Origin: Sporomusa sphaeroides DSM 2875
GTDB lineage: Bacteria > Bacillota > Negativicutes > Sporomusales > Sporomusaceae
Length of the DNA: 64,000 nt
Assembly (NCBI RefSeq): GCF_001941975.2
Contig: NZ_CP146991.1
Coordinates: forward strand, 2,094,524-2,158,523
Direction: 5' to 3'
Position numbers and translations under genes: made by a program. Of this stretch, positions 51,935-61,171 are shown one piece after another (position 1 is the first letter of the stretch; each line of letters begins with the position of its first letter). The notes beneath the pieces are model-generated. The model was not told the origin of the DNA. It searched no databases and saw only the letters and a program-made list of their open reading frames with translations.

Positions 51935-52005
51935 GGCTTACACAGTATGTGCGGTATAACACTTGGAAGTCATGTTAATAATACAGACAGAAAAGGAGTG
52001 ATACC

Positions 52006-52677
52006 GTGTTCGACAGCGGTTCATTGGGGCCGGTTTTATTGCGCTTCATCGTATTATGTTCGGTAGCATTAGTTGTTGTCAGGTTGATGGGCAACCGTAC
52101 TGTAGGCCAGCTGTCGCCCTATGATTTTATCATTATGGTTGGCATTGGCGATATTATTGTTGCCGGGACTATGGACCAAGCTCCTACCTTAGGAGCAGGG
52201 ATTTTGGTCTTGGTAGCATTGCTGCTGTTACAGCAATTAATGGGATATCTGGCTTTAAAGAATAAAACCTTGCGAAAATGGTTTGAGGGCACACCGGTGA
52301 CGTTGATTAAAGATGGACGTATTCTTAAAGAAAACTTTACGAAAACGAACTTTAATTACGATGATCTGCGGCAGGAACTGCATAAAAAGGGTCTTGATAT
52401 GTCCGACTTGAGCATCATAGAAACAGCCCGTCTGGAAAGCTGCGGCGAATTCACTATGGTTCGCACACCCGAAACGGAGCCGTTGACTAAAAAAGAATTT
52501 GAGAGCTATATCAAAAGTATTTATGACAATCCGCTGAGTCTGGCTGGAGAAAAGTGGACAAAACTTGAAAAATTTATGGATGATGTGGAGTTTCTGGCCA
52601 ATCACTTGCGGGAGCAGCAGGCAGTCAGGAACGAGGCTGAGCAGAACCCGGCCGACAAAGAAAAAGAATTGCATTAA
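52006..52677 (+). CDS. DUF421 (YetF-like) membrane protein
   Basis: 223-residue protein with three N-terminal membrane helices (about residues 8-85) and a cytosolic DUF421 alpha/beta domain containing 'VTLIKDGRILKENFTKTNFNYDDLRQEL' and 'IIETARLESCGEFTM'. YetF homologues are found in spore membranes of Bacillus, where some act with germination proteins (for example 2Duf), but a role is not assured here. Start GTG 52006 follows AAAGGAGTG. A weak hairpin (GAAGGG/CCCTTC, 52684-52705) follows. Confidence 0.85.
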   Translation: MFDSGSLGPVLLRFIVLCSVALVVVRLMGNRTVGQLSPYDFIIMVGIGDIIVAGTMDQAPTLGAGILVLVALLLLQQLMGYLALKNKTLRKWFEGTPVTLIKDGRILKENFTKTNFNYDDLRQELHKKGLDMSDLSIIETARLESCGEFTMVRTPETEPLTKKEFESYIKSIYDNPLSLAGEKWTKLEKFMDDVEFLANHLREQQAVRNEAEQNPADKEKELH

Positions 52678-52798
52678 TGAGAGGAAGGGATACCCCTTCT
52701 TCTTTCTTATGCTGTATCCAGTCATTCTCATCCGGCTTACCGTTTTTCCAGGGGTGGCGTGTTGCGGAGTATATAGGTAATAAAGGCGGTTTCCAGAT

Positions 52799-53713
52799 AT
52801 GAGGGTATTATTCATATTCATTGATGGCATTGGTTTAGGCAGGCATGACCCGGCCATTAACCCCCTGGTGCGTTTTGGCTTGCACAGTATTGCCTCCGGG
52901 TTTGGCGGGGCATTGACAGAGGAGCTGGGAGCGGTCCTGGTGTCTGATTGTGCTATGGTACCCATTGACACTACCCTGGGGGTGGAGGGATTACCACAAA
53001 GTGCAACAGGGCAGGCGGCCATCCTTACCGGTCTGAATACTGCCAAAATCATGGGGCGTCACATACAGGCCTTTCCCGGACCTGAGTTGTCAAAAATCAT
53101 TACCGATAATAATTTTATGAAAGAACTGGTTGAAGACGGGCTTACGGCCACATCGGCTAATCTGTATCTGCCAGATTATTTTGAACTGGTGGCAAGGCGC
53201 AAACGCCGCCATTCAGCCATTACGCTGGCAGCGTTAAGTACCGGTATGTCCTTGCGGTCCCTGCCGGAAATCGATAGGGGACAGGCGGTATATCAGGATA
53301 TTACCAATGAAATGCTAGGCAGCTTTGGTGTGGATATTCCGCCGGTAACACCAAGGCAGGCTGCCCATAATTTGATTGCTATTTCCCAAAGCAATGCTTT
53401 TACTATTTTTGAATATTTTCAAACAGACAGGGCAGGTCATAAGCAGGATTGGCATTATGCGCAAAGAATTTTGCACATACTTGATGAGTTTATTGGAGCT
53501 GTTCGCGAGTTATTGCCTGCAGACACTTTGCTGTTGATAACCAGTGACCATGGAAATTTCGAAGATATGGGGGTAAAAACCCATACCGTCAATAAGGTAC
53601 CGTTTATTGCCATCGGTGCCGGAGCACAAAAGATGGCAGAGGGTATCAACAATTTATCAGATATTGCTCCGGCAATACTAGCGGTTTTAAGGAAGGATGA
53701 TTTGCGTGATTGA
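52799..53713 (+). CDS. Alkaline phosphatase superfamily metalloenzyme (phosphoglycerate mutase-like)
   Basis: 304-residue enzyme with a complete two-metal site of the alkaline phosphatase/iPGM superfamily: 'FIFIDGIGLG', the nucleophile region 'PQSATGQAAILTG', 'TDRAGHKQD' and 'SDHGNFED...THT'. Substrate is not predictable; it is shorter than true iPGM (about 510) and lacks its second domain. Its stop overlaps the U32 gene start by 8 bases, so the two share a transcript. Confidence 0.82.
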   Translation: MRVLFIFIDGIGLGRHDPAINPLVRFGLHSIASGFGGALTEELGAVLVSDCAMVPIDTTLGVEGLPQSATGQAAILTGLNTAKIMGRHIQAFPGPELSKIITDNNFMKELVEDGLTATSANLYLPDYFELVARRKRRHSAITLAALSTGMSLRSLPEIDRGQAVYQDITNEMLGSFGVDIPPVTPRQAAHNLIAISQSNAFTIFEYFQTDRAGHKQDWHYAQRILHILDEFIGAVRELLPADTLLLITSDHGNFEDMGVKTHTVNKVPFIAIGAGAQKMAEGINNLSDIAPAILAVLRKDDLRD

Positions 53714-56198
53714 ATTACTCGCGCCTGTTGGCAGCAAAGAGGCTTTGATTGCAGCAGTGGAAAGTGGGACAAATGCCGTTTATCTTGGCGGCAAGATGTT
53801 CGGTGCCAGACATTATGCACCGAATTTTACTGATGAGGAATTGACTGAAGCCGTACGTTTCGCTCATTTGCGCGGAGTAGCGGTATTGGTTACTGTTAAT
53901 ACATTGCTGGATGATAGTGAATTGCCATTATTGGTTGATTATTTGCGGCATTTATACGAAATAGGTGTTGATGCCATTATTGTGCAGGATTTAGGGGTAG
54001 CAGTAGTAGCCAAAAAGGTAGTTCCTAATCTGCCGCTGCATGCCAGTACGCAGATGACAGCTCATAATTTGGCAGGTGTTGATTTTCTGGCCGCTATGGG
54101 CTTTAAAAGAGTAGTACTGGCCCGGGAGTTGTCACTTGCAGATATTGAATATATTTGCAAGCATACTACTGTCGAGATAGAGACATTTATTCATGGTGCG
54201 TTATGTATTTCTTATTCGGGACAATGCCTGATGAGCAGCCTGATTGGCGGACGCAGCGGCAATCGCGGACGCTGTGCCCAGCCTTGCCGCCTTCCTTACA
54301 CGCTTGTTGATGCAGCGGGAAATGATGCGTTGCAGCAGGCCGATGCCGGGGCCTATTTGCTTAGCCCGAAGGATTTTAACACTATAGAAGTATTACCACA
54401 GTTAATTGAGGCCGGTGTAACTTCTTTTAAAATTGAGGGGCGGATGAAACGGCCGGAATATGTTGCTGTTGTTGTTGATGCCTACCGGCGTTCCATTGAC
54501 AGCTATCAGGCCCGCCAGTCCGATTATACTGTCAGTGAGCAAGACAAAAAAGATCTGGCGCAAATTTTTAACCGTGACTTTACTACTGCCCACCTTTACG
54601 GTAAAAACGGACGGGCGATGATGAGCGACCGGCGTCCCAATAACCGTGGTGTCAGGGTAGGCCGGGTGCTTGAGTATAAGCCGGCCAATAAAACAGCTGT
54701 CATCAAACTGGACGAGTCGCTTGCCATTGGCGATATTGTTGAGTTTTGGGTTAAAGTCGGCGGCCGGGTCAATGTTACGATTACTGCTATGACGGTTGGC
54801 GGCAAAGCAGTTACGGAAGCTAAGGCCCATACGGCGGTCACAATTCCGGTAAGTTCGCCTGTGCGTGACAACGACAGAGTGTTTAAGGTCTTTGATGCCG
54901 CTTTAATGGAACGTGCCAGAGCCTGCTTTAACAGAGCCGATGCCTTTAGGCGTATACCTGTTGATGCTGCCGTGACTGTTGCCGAAGGCAGTCCGCTGGT
55001 TATAACGCTGCAAGATTCCGAAGGATTTACCGGTCAGGCAGCAACGGCTTTTGTCGCCGAAAAGGCACTAAAAAGACCGCTGACTCCTGATACGGTTATG
55101 AAACAAATCGAACGTCTTGGGACTACCGTTTTTAGCTTGCGACAACTGGACTGCCAGATCCAGGGTGAAGTAATGGTGCCTGTCAGCGAGATTAATGATG
55201 CCAGACGCCGGGCGGTAGAAGCGCTGGAAACCGCACGGCTTGCTAGGTTTTACCGGCAGCCGCTGCCGCAGGATAAGTCTATTGTGAGTATACAGCCGCA
55301 GGCGCGTACAGTAAACCCGGAGAATAGACCGGAACTTGTCGTAAATGTGGATGCCGTTGACAAAGTCAGGGCAGCTGTGGATAATGGTGCCGATATTGTC
55401 ATGTTTGGCGGCGAGTGCTTTGGTAACCGGCCGTTAGCTGCCGAGGATTATCATGCGGCAGCGGCCTATTGCCACAGCCATGGCCGTAAAATTATTCTCA
55501 ATACGCCGCGGTTGTTGAATCAGCGTCAAATGCAGGAATTACAGGCACGGATTGCACTATTTAATGAAATTAACCCTATGGCCATAGGTGTTGGCAATAT
55601 AGGAACCTTACACCTCTTCCGGGACAGGATACCGCTTCACGGCGATTATCCCTTGAATATATATAACAGTGTTGCTGCGGGCTATGTAAGCAATACCGGC
55701 CTGGCTAGCCTAACCTTATCGCCTGAGCTTAATTTTGCTCAAATTGAGGAACTGGCAGCAAAAAAACTTGCTCCTATTGAATGCTTAGTACATGGTTATC
55801 TGACACTTATGATTTCCGATTATTGCCTGTTGGGGAGTTTTTTAGGAGGTTCTGATATTCAAAAGTGCGGCAAGGCCTGTTTGCGCGGTCAGTTTTGGCT
55901 GAAAGACAGAATGAATGAATTATTCCCGGTTGCCACTGACCAATTTTGCCGGATGCACATTTTGAATGCTAAAGAACTGTCCATGCTGCCGCATGTACCC
56001 CGGTTAATGCGGGCCGGTATTAGCCGGCTCCGGTTTGAAGCCAAATACAGCCCGGTCCAGGAGGTTGCCCGTGTAACCCGGCTATACCGGGAACTGATCG
56101 ATCAGGGAGAGCGGCATCCGTTGCTGGTACAAGACAAAATTACTGCCGCGGAGCACGAAAATATTACCAGAGGTCATTATTTCCGCGGAGTATTATAG
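53706..56198 (+). CDS. U32 family peptidase, large two-domain form (RlhA/YegQ-like)
   Basis: 830-residue cytosolic protein with a U32 domain (about residues 3-275) carrying 'ETFIHGALCISYSGQCLMSS...GNRGRCAQPCR', the cysteine motif of tRNA or rRNA hydroxylation proteins (TrhP, RlhA). A DUF3656-like middle and a second U32-like domain (about 540-810; 'ECLVHGYLTLMISDYCLLGSF' and 'KCGKACLR') follow. The family was called collagenase-like peptidase, but known members act in RNA hydroxylation with Fe-S clusters. ATG 53697 is in frame, but GGAAGGA at 53691-53697 fits GTG 53706. Confidence 0.88.
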   Translation: MIELLAPVGSKEALIAAVESGTNAVYLGGKMFGARHYAPNFTDEELTEAVRFAHLRGVAVLVTVNTLLDDSELPLLVDYLRHLYEIGVDAIIVQDLGVAVVAKKVVPNLPLHASTQMTAHNLAGVDFLAAMGFKRVVLARELSLADIEYICKHTTVEIETFIHGALCISYSGQCLMSSLIGGRSGNRGRCAQPCRLPYTLVDAAGNDALQQADAGAYLLSPKDFNTIEVLPQLIEAGVTSFKIEGRMKRPEYVAVVVDAYRRSIDSYQARQSDYTVSEQDKKDLAQIFNRDFTTAHLYGKNGRAMMSDRRPNNRGVRVGRVLEYKPANKTAVIKLDESLAIGDIVEFWVKVGGRVNVTITAMTVGGKAVTEAKAHTAVTIPVSSPVRDNDRVFKVFDAALMERARACFNRADAFRRIPVDAAVTVAEGSPLVITLQDSEGFTGQAATAFVAEKALKRPLTPDTVMKQIERLGTTVFSLRQLDCQIQGEVMVPVSEINDARRRAVEALETARLARFYRQPLPQDKSIVSIQPQARTVNPENRPELVVNVDAVDKVRAAVDNGADIVMFGGECFGNRPLAAEDYHAAAAYCHSHGRKIILNTPRLLNQRQMQELQARIALFNEINPMAIGVGNIGTLHLFRDRIPLHGDYPLNIYNSVAAGYVSNTGLASLTLSPELNFAQIEELAAKKLAPIECLVHGYLTLMISDYCLLGSFLGGSDIQKCGKACLRGQFWLKDRMNELFPVATDQFCRMHILNAKELSMLPHVPRLMRAGISRLRFEAKYSPVQEVARVTRLYRELIDQGERHPLLVQDKITAAEHENITRGHYFRGVL

Positions 56199-56209
56199 AG
56201 GAGAGTTAT

Positions 56210-58579
56210 ATGGAAGTATCGGTTTTTACAACTTTGGAGTTTAATAAAATCAGGGACATGCTGGCTGAACGCACAGGCTCTGTTATGGGGCGGGAGCTTA
56301 CCGAGAGTATGATACCTGCAAATGATGCCGGTGAAGTTAAGCGCCGGCTGGCCGAGACGGCTGAAGCCCGTACGGTCATGAACCAGGTACCTGCTGTGCC
56401 GCTTGGTGGAATTCGCGATGTGCGTGCCGGTATAAAAAGGGCGGCTCTGGGTGCTATATTAGAGCCGCATGAGCTTTTAGCGGTAGCCAGCACCTTATAT
56501 GCCGCCAGGCGGATGAAAAACTTTTTGGCCGAATTGCCTGTGGAGATACCACTGCTGGCTGCTATGGCCGGGCAGATAACCTTATTAAGAAATATTGAAA
56601 CAACAATTGAAGCTACTGTTACTGAGCAAGGTACTATCCGGGACGATGCCAGCGGTGAATTGTTAAAAATACGCCGCGAAATAAGACAATCCCAAAGCCG
56701 TGTCAAAGAACGGCTGGACAGTATCCTGCGATCAGGCGAATATCAAAAATACTTTCAGGATGCATTGGTAACAATGCGCGGTGATAGATATGTAATTCCG
56801 ATCAAACAAGAATTCCGCAATAATTTTCCGGGCATTGTTCATGATCAGTCGTCCAGTGGCGCCACTTTATTTATTGAGCCTATGGCCATAGTAAATCTCA
56901 ATAATGATATAAAACAGCTTATGTCTGCGGAAAAGAATGAGATTGAACGCATTTTAACCGTAGTTACCGGTCAAGTAGCCAACGTAGCCGATGTTATCGA
57001 AGATAATCTTACCCTCTTAGCCCGTTTGGATTTTATTTTTGCCAAAGCCAAACTAAGTATTGATATGCGGGCAGTGCAGCCGGTGATTAATGAGCAAGGA
57101 CATGTTAACCTCATTCAGGCGCGTCATCCGCTTATCGCGTCAGAAAATGTTGTGCCAATAGATGTCCGGCTGGGACGGCATTTTACTACTTTGCTTATTA
57201 CCGGGCCAAATACCGGCGGTAAAACAGTAACTTTGAAAACTGTCGGGTTATTTGCGCTGATGACGCAGTCCGGATTATTTATTCCGGCGGCCGCTGATTC
57301 TGAAATGCCGGTTATCGGCAATATCTTTGCCGATATTGGCGATGAACAGAGCATTGAACAAAGTCTCAGCACTTTCTCCGGTCATATGACTAATTTGGTT
57401 GGGATATTAAAAAAGGTAGCTGCAAACGACTTGGTGCTCATTGATGAAATCGGCGCAGGCACTGATCCCAGTGAGGGTGCCGCTTTGGCGATGGCAATCC
57501 TGGAGCATATGCACACAATTGGTGCAAAAACTATTGCAACAACCCATTATAGTGAATTGAAAACATTTGCTTATACCAGACATGGAATAGAAAATGCCAG
57601 CGTAGAATTTGATATACAGACACTGCGTCCTACTTACCGGCTGTTAATAGGCATACCTGGCAGCAGTAATGCTTTTGCGATAAGTCAGCGCCTGGGGTTG
57701 TCCGAGAGTATCATTGGTCGCGCTAAAGAGTTAATTAACAAAGAACATGCTGATTTTGAGACAGTTTTGCAAGCGTTGGAAGAACAGAAGAAATCGTATA
57801 CGCTCAAGCTGGATGAAGTAAATCAAATAAAGCAGGAATTAACCCAGGCTAAAGCAAAGGCACTGGAAGCAGAACGCCTGCTCGCCGAAAAGAAGTCGGT
57901 GACATTAGCCAAAGCGCAGGAAGAGGCAGCGGCTGTCGTTCGACAGGCCAGGCGCAGCGCCGAAGAAATTATTAGTGATTTAAAAGCCCAGTTTTCCGAA
58001 CATAGCGGGCGGGAAAGGCAGTCTGCAATTGAAACTGCCCGCCGAAAACTAAAGAACATGAGCAGTGAGGTTAATACACTGGATGTGGATGAGGACGAAG
58101 CGTCTGAGGTGTCGGCAGACATGCTTCACCCGGGAATGAATGTGTATATTACTACGTTAAAACAAAAAGGGGAAGTATTGGCCGTAAGCATGGCAGACGT
58201 GACTGTGCAACTGGGAGCGTTAAAGCTTACAGTACCATTAACTTCCTGCCGGCTGCTGGCGGAAGAGTCCCCGCATATAACCAAAACAAAAGCGGCTAAT
58301 GCCGGTAAACCCGCTGTGATGAGCCGGGTTGCAACAGCAGCAAGACAAATTGACCTTCGTGGTATGACGATTGAAGAAGCTGAGACCACTCTTGATAAAT
58401 ATCTTGATGAAGCTGTACTGGCAGGTCTGCATGAAGTGCTTATTATTCACGGCAAGGGTACCGGTGCATTAAGAAAGGGCGTAAGAACCTATCTTGAAAA
58501 CCATTCGCATATTGTTCAAATTCGTATAGCCGAACTTAATGAAGGCGGTACCGGCGCTACCGTAGCCAGGCTGTCTTAG
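56210..58579 (+). CDS. mutS2: Endonuclease MutS2
   Basis: 789-residue MutS2: core and clamp helices, MutS ATPase domain with Walker A GPNTGGKT and Walker B 'LVLIDEIGAGTDPSEG', then a coiled coil (about 520-630), a KOW-like segment and a C-terminal Smr nuclease domain ('IDLRGMTIEEAE', 'VLIIHGKGTGALRKGV'). MutS2 acts on branched DNA and in rescue of collided ribosomes. It follows the U32 gene by 11 bases; zapA to mutS2 proximity is conserved in Bacillota. Confidence 0.97.
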   Translation: MEVSVFTTLEFNKIRDMLAERTGSVMGRELTESMIPANDAGEVKRRLAETAEARTVMNQVPAVPLGGIRDVRAGIKRAALGAILEPHELLAVASTLYAARRMKNFLAELPVEIPLLAAMAGQITLLRNIETTIEATVTEQGTIRDDASGELLKIRREIRQSQSRVKERLDSILRSGEYQKYFQDALVTMRGDRYVIPIKQEFRNNFPGIVHDQSSSGATLFIEPMAIVNLNNDIKQLMSAEKNEIERILTVVTGQVANVADVIEDNLTLLARLDFIFAKAKLSIDMRAVQPVINEQGHVNLIQARHPLIASENVVPIDVRLGRHFTTLLITGPNTGGKTVTLKTVGLFALMTQSGLFIPAAADSEMPVIGNIFADIGDEQSIEQSLSTFSGHMTNLVGILKKVAANDLVLIDEIGAGTDPSEGAALAMAILEHMHTIGAKTIATTHYSELKTFAYTRHGIENASVEFDIQTLRPTYRLLIGIPGSSNAFAISQRLGLSESIIGRAKELINKEHADFETVLQALEEQKKSYTLKLDEVNQIKQELTQAKAKALEAERLLAEKKSVTLAKAQEEAAAVVRQARRSAEEIISDLKAQFSEHSGRERQSAIETARRKLKNMSSEVNTLDVDEDEASEVSADMLHPGMNVYITTLKQKGEVLAVSMADVTVQLGALKLTVPLTSCRLLAEESPHITKTKAANAGKPAVMSRVATAARQIDLRGMTIEEAETTLDKYLDEAVLAGLHEVLIIHGKGTGALRKGVRTYLENHSHIVQIRIAELNEGGTGATVARLS

Positions 58580-58624
58580 CTATAAGGAAGGCTTGAAAAA
58601 TATTATTTAGGGAGGAGAAAACGA

Positions 58625-59155
58625 ATGATTATTCAAAGTAAGGAAATGGAGCAGCGCGCCCTGGAGCAGGTTGCTGAGTTAATGTGCGCTGCTGCCCGGA
58701 CGGCGCCTAAAGGGCGGGGAATAGACAACTTAGTAGTCATGGTTGTCAAAGGCAGAACGAAAGATCAATTAGTCGAAGAAATGAAGAAAATTGCGCAGGC
58801 AAGCGGAGCCCATTTTTTCGAACGTGATGCCGCCTGTTTGGAAAAAACACAGCTGGCGATTCTGATGGGCCAAAAAGTCAAGCCTATGGGTGTGCAACCC
58901 TGCGGCTACTGCGGGTATGCCAACTGTAAAGAGAATACTGAAAAAGCAGGGCTTTGTGCGATTGCTGTGGGGGATCTGGGCATTGCCCTGGGATCGGCTG
59001 TCAGTGCGGCTGCATTGCATCATATTGATAACCGAATTATGTTTACAATTGGGCGGGCGGCACTCAATCTGGATATATTTGAGGAAGATGTCCAAATTGC
59101 TTACGGCATCCCGCTCAGTGTTTCCGGAAAAAGTCCATTTTTTGACCGGGGCTAA
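58625..59155 (+). CDS. DUF2148 ferredoxin-like Fe-S protein
   Basis: 176-residue protein with the DUF2148 signature 'CGYCGYANCKENTEKAGLCAIAVGDLG' split around four cysteines (C-x2-C-x4-C and a later C, residues about 98-115), likely binding an Fe-S cluster. The N-terminal 'AARTAPKGRGIDNLVVMVVKG' and the C-terminal 'IAYGIPLSVSGKSPFF' are family-typical. It is frequent in anaerobes; its function is unknown. Ribosome binding site GGGAGGAG; terminator follows. Confidence 0.85.
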   Translation: MIIQSKEMEQRALEQVAELMCAAARTAPKGRGIDNLVVMVVKGRTKDQLVEEMKKIAQASGAHFFERDAACLEKTQLAILMGQKVKPMGVQPCGYCGYANCKENTEKAGLCAIAVGDLGIALGSAVSAAALHHIDNRIMFTIGRAALNLDIFEEDVQIAYGIPLSVSGKSPFFDRG

Positions 59156-59165
59156 ATTGTCCATA

Positions 59166-59213
59166 CAAAAAAACTGGGAATTATTCACATGAATGATTCC
59201 CAGTTTTTTTGTT
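59166..59213. terminator. Bidirectional terminator after the DUF2148 gene
   Basis: AAAAAAACTGGGAATTATTC and its complementary arm GAATGATTCCCAGTTTTTTT form a long stem with A and T runs. Confidence 0.85.
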
Positions 59214-59287
59214 TTGTCAGTAGTGTAGTTTTCTCCCTTATTAGCTTGCGTTTTTTCCTGCGGCTCCAGTGCAAGCCGTCTTTTGTG
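59214..59287 (+). repeat. Degenerate relative of repeat family 1
   Basis: The segment AGCTTGCG...CGGCTCCAGTGCAAGCCGTCTTTTG resembles the GGCTTG...CAAGCCGTGTTTTC half of family 1, but the AGAAAGT/ACTTTCT half is not recognisable. Weak. Confidence 0.4.
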
Positions 59288-59289
59288 GT

Positions 59290-59907
59290 TTAAAAGTTGT
59301 TTTTCCAATTTAGATACCGTCCATAGGTTTTGCCGTCTGGTTCCTCGCTATCTTCGTCATTTTGCGGCGGTAAGGACCGCTCTTTTGGCGGCGCAGCCTG
59401 CTGTGCGGTGGCGGCTTGAGCGGCAGGTGCTTCAGTTTCGGCCGGTTGTTTGGGTAATTCCGTTTTAGGTTCTGACTTAGTTTCATTTTTAGGCTTTTCC
59501 TGTGAATTGCCGCCGCCACCAAGACCAAGACCGCCAAGATTGTTTAATAATCCCAGAACACTGCCCATAGTGCCGGGATTGAGTTTTGATTTTAGTTGCG
59601 GGTTGTTTAACAACGGCAGAAGGGACATTAAAGTATCTGGTGATAGTCCGCCGCCGGCACCACTGTCGCCACCGCCTTTTGTCAATTCACCCAGTAGTTT
59701 ATGTAGAGGATTACTGTTGGCCGCAGTTTGAGTTTGTTGTGGCATATTGGTAGTATGGCCACGGTTAACTATAGAAAATAGGCATAACAGTGATAAAACA
59801 GTTACCAGGTTATCGAGCCCTGCTCCAGAGGTAACACTGGCATCAAGCATTCGGTTTATTGAGCCGAGTAGCGACGAAGACCCAGTGGTGTCAGTGTCAT
59901 TCGGCAT
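59290..59907 (-). CDS. Low-complexity protein of unknown function in operon with YbaB paralogue
   Basis: 205-residue protein I do not recognise. Residues about 8-45 contain a hydrophobic segment ('LDNLVTVLSLLCLFSIVN'), the middle is Gly/Leu/Asn-rich ('SVLGLLNNLGGLGLGGGG'), and the rest is a Pro/Glu/Ala/Gln-rich tail ending 'GRYLNWKNNF'. It begins 12 bases after the YbaB-like gene on the same strand, with ribosome binding site AAGGAGG near 59915. The long Ala/Pro tail is not a common housekeeping pattern; a structural or coat-like role is possible. Confidence 0.65.
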   Translation of the reverse strand: MPNDTDTTGSSSLLGSINRMLDASVTSGAGLDNLVTVLSLLCLFSIVNRGHTTNMPQQTQTAANSNPLHKLLGELTKGGGDSGAGGGLSPDTLMSLLPLLNNPQLKSKLNPGTMGSVLGLLNNLGGLGLGGGGNSQEKPKNETKSEPKTELPKQPAETEAPAAQAATAQQAAPPKERSLPPQNDEDSEEPDGKTYGRYLNWKNNF

Positions 59908-59919
59908 AAGAACGCCTCC

Positions 59920-60240
59920 TTAAAACATGCCGGGAATTTTAGGCAGGTTCAAATCGGTAGCCAGTTTGCCCATAGCGGCTTGATTCAAATCACGTGATTT
60001 CGATAATGCATTATTTATTGTTGCTAATAATAAATCCTGTAATAATGCAGCGTTATCGGCGTTTAGATATTTGCTGTTTAATTGAATAGCAACAACTTCT
60101 TGCTGACCATTGACAGTTATTTTAATAACATCGCCGCTTGATACTTCAATACGTTCTTGTTTGAGCCCTTCCTGAACAGTATCAACATTTTGCTGAACCT
60201 TTTTTACCATTTCCATAATGTTACCAAACTGTTCAAACAC
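59920..60240 (-). CDS. YbaB/EbfC-like nucleoid protein paralogue
   Basis: 106-residue protein with the YbaB plan: N-terminal helix ('NIMEMVKKVQQNVDTVQEGLKQERIEVSS'), three beta strands ('DVIKITVNGQQEVVAIQLN') and a C-terminal helix ('ALLQDLLLATINNALSKSRDL'). Housekeeping YbaB sits between dnaX and recR; here it heads an operon with an orphan gene, so it is likely a second copy with a different job. Ribosome binding site AGGAGGTGC before the ATG on the minus strand. Confidence 0.75.
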   Translation of the reverse strand: MFEQFGNIMEMVKKVQQNVDTVQEGLKQERIEVSSGDVIKITVNGQQEVVAIQLNSKYLNADNAALLQDLLLATINNALSKSRDLNQAAMGKLATDLNLPKIPGMF

Positions 60241-60370
60241 TAGCTATGCACCTCCTATATTTCTATCTAATTTATTCAGTTAAACTAATTTTGTGAGTGT
60301 CCAAACTCCAAATACACCGATATTTCATATATTGGATTAGAAAAATCATTTGTGAAGGGGGGTGGAATTT

Positions 60371-60772
60371 GTGCGCGTGCGAAAATATCGCCAAAACGCA
60401 GGGTTGCCGCCTGTAGAAAGGCCGGTAAAAGCAATGAAAGATCCTGTTGCAACAAATGAGCAGGCACCTGAAACTGTACCGGTGGTTTTGCCTGCCAAGA
60501 CATCGCAGAAGCAGAAAAAGACTGGCTCACGCGGTCCGGCTGCGATGCTGAGAAAGATGATGCAAAACCCCAATCTCAATGTGCAGATGGTGGTCATACT
60601 CTTGACGTTGGCGTCAGAAAATTTTTCAATGGATAGACGAATTGATTCTATGTCGTCTACTGTAGATAAAATCCGCAATATTACCGATGTAATCGAAAAT
60701 ACTATGCAATCTGTTAAAGTTGCGAGTGAGGCTCCAAAACAAATTAGAAGGCTATTTGAAACGAAAAATTAG
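60371..60772 (+). CDS. Orphan basic/coiled protein of unknown function, divergent from YbaB paralogue
   Basis: 133-residue protein. Residues 1-60 are basic and Pro-rich, followed by 'MLRKMMQNPNLNVQMVVILL' (a possible short hydrophobic anchor near residue 80), then a heptad-like helix ('RRIDSMSSTVDKIRNITDVI'). GTG 60371 lies eight bases after AAGGGGGG. It is transcribed away from the YbaB-like operon; the 130-base gap presumably holds both promoters. I do not recognise a family. Confidence 0.6.
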   Translation: MRVRKYRQNAGLPPVERPVKAMKDPVATNEQAPETVPVVLPAKTSQKQKKTGSRGPAAMLRKMMQNPNLNVQMVVILLTLASENFSMDRRIDSMSSTVDKIRNITDVIENTMQSVKVASEAPKQIRRLFETKN

Positions 60773-60882
60773 CAGTTAAATGTCAAGCCGGGTTAGTAAC
60801 ACTTCGAGTTAAAAATGTATATATTGAAGTAGAAGGGCGGGCGATACTTCGCCCTCATCACATAATTAAGGAGGTAGTTTAC

Positions 60883-60984
60883 ATGTCGCGGTGTGGATTT
60901 GGCGGTAATGGCTTTGGTGGTATTTGGATTATCATCATTATCTTATTACTCTTCTTTTTTGATGGTGATGACACTTGTCTATAA
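60883..60984 (+). CDS. YjcZ-like glycine-rich micro-membrane protein 1
   Basis: 33-residue peptide MSRCGFGGNGFGGIWIIIII then LLLFFFDGDDTCL. Gly-rich head, one hydrophobic helix and an acidic end with Cys, the pattern of the YjcZ-type sporulation micro-proteins. ATG 60883 has ribosome binding site AAGGAGG. A stem-loop (GAACACGC/GCGTGTTC) follows. A related peptide lies at 61172. Confidence 0.65.
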   Translation: MSRCGFGGNGFGGIWIIIIILLLFFFDGDDTCL

Positions 60985-61010
60985 TTACTCTACTTACTTA
61001 CGTACATCCG

Positions 61011-61036
61011 GAACACGCTGAAAGGCGTGTTCTTAA
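61011..61036 (+). terminator. Stem-loop between the two micro-genes
   Basis: GAACACGC and GCGTGTTC arms with loop TGAAAG, followed by TTAATTTA; a weak terminator. Confidence 0.55.
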
Positions 61037-61091
61037 TTTATCCTGACAATAATACAACACCCGCATGCAGCTGTAACTCCTGCTGAAAGTG

Positions 61092-61118
61092 ACAAAAAAA
61101 CGCAAAAATCATATATTA
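61092..61118 (+). promoter_or_regulatory. Candidate sigma-K promoter for micro-gene 2
   Basis: ACA and CATATATTA are separated by 15 bases, matching the sigma-K pattern (AC, then CATA-NNN-TA). It lies about 50 bases before the ATG at 61172. Supports late mother-cell expression, but is short and A/T-rich, so chance is possible. Confidence 0.35.
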
Positions 61119-61171
61119 CAGTAAAGAGGATAGCGCTCTTTACTGGCTATGAAAAAAGGAGGAAATATAAA

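Noticed and set aside
59450-59731. Proline-rich 93-residue ORF on the plus strand
   Set aside because: It is the antisense of the low-complexity Gly/Pro-coding region of the 205-residue orphan gene; no ribosome binding site.
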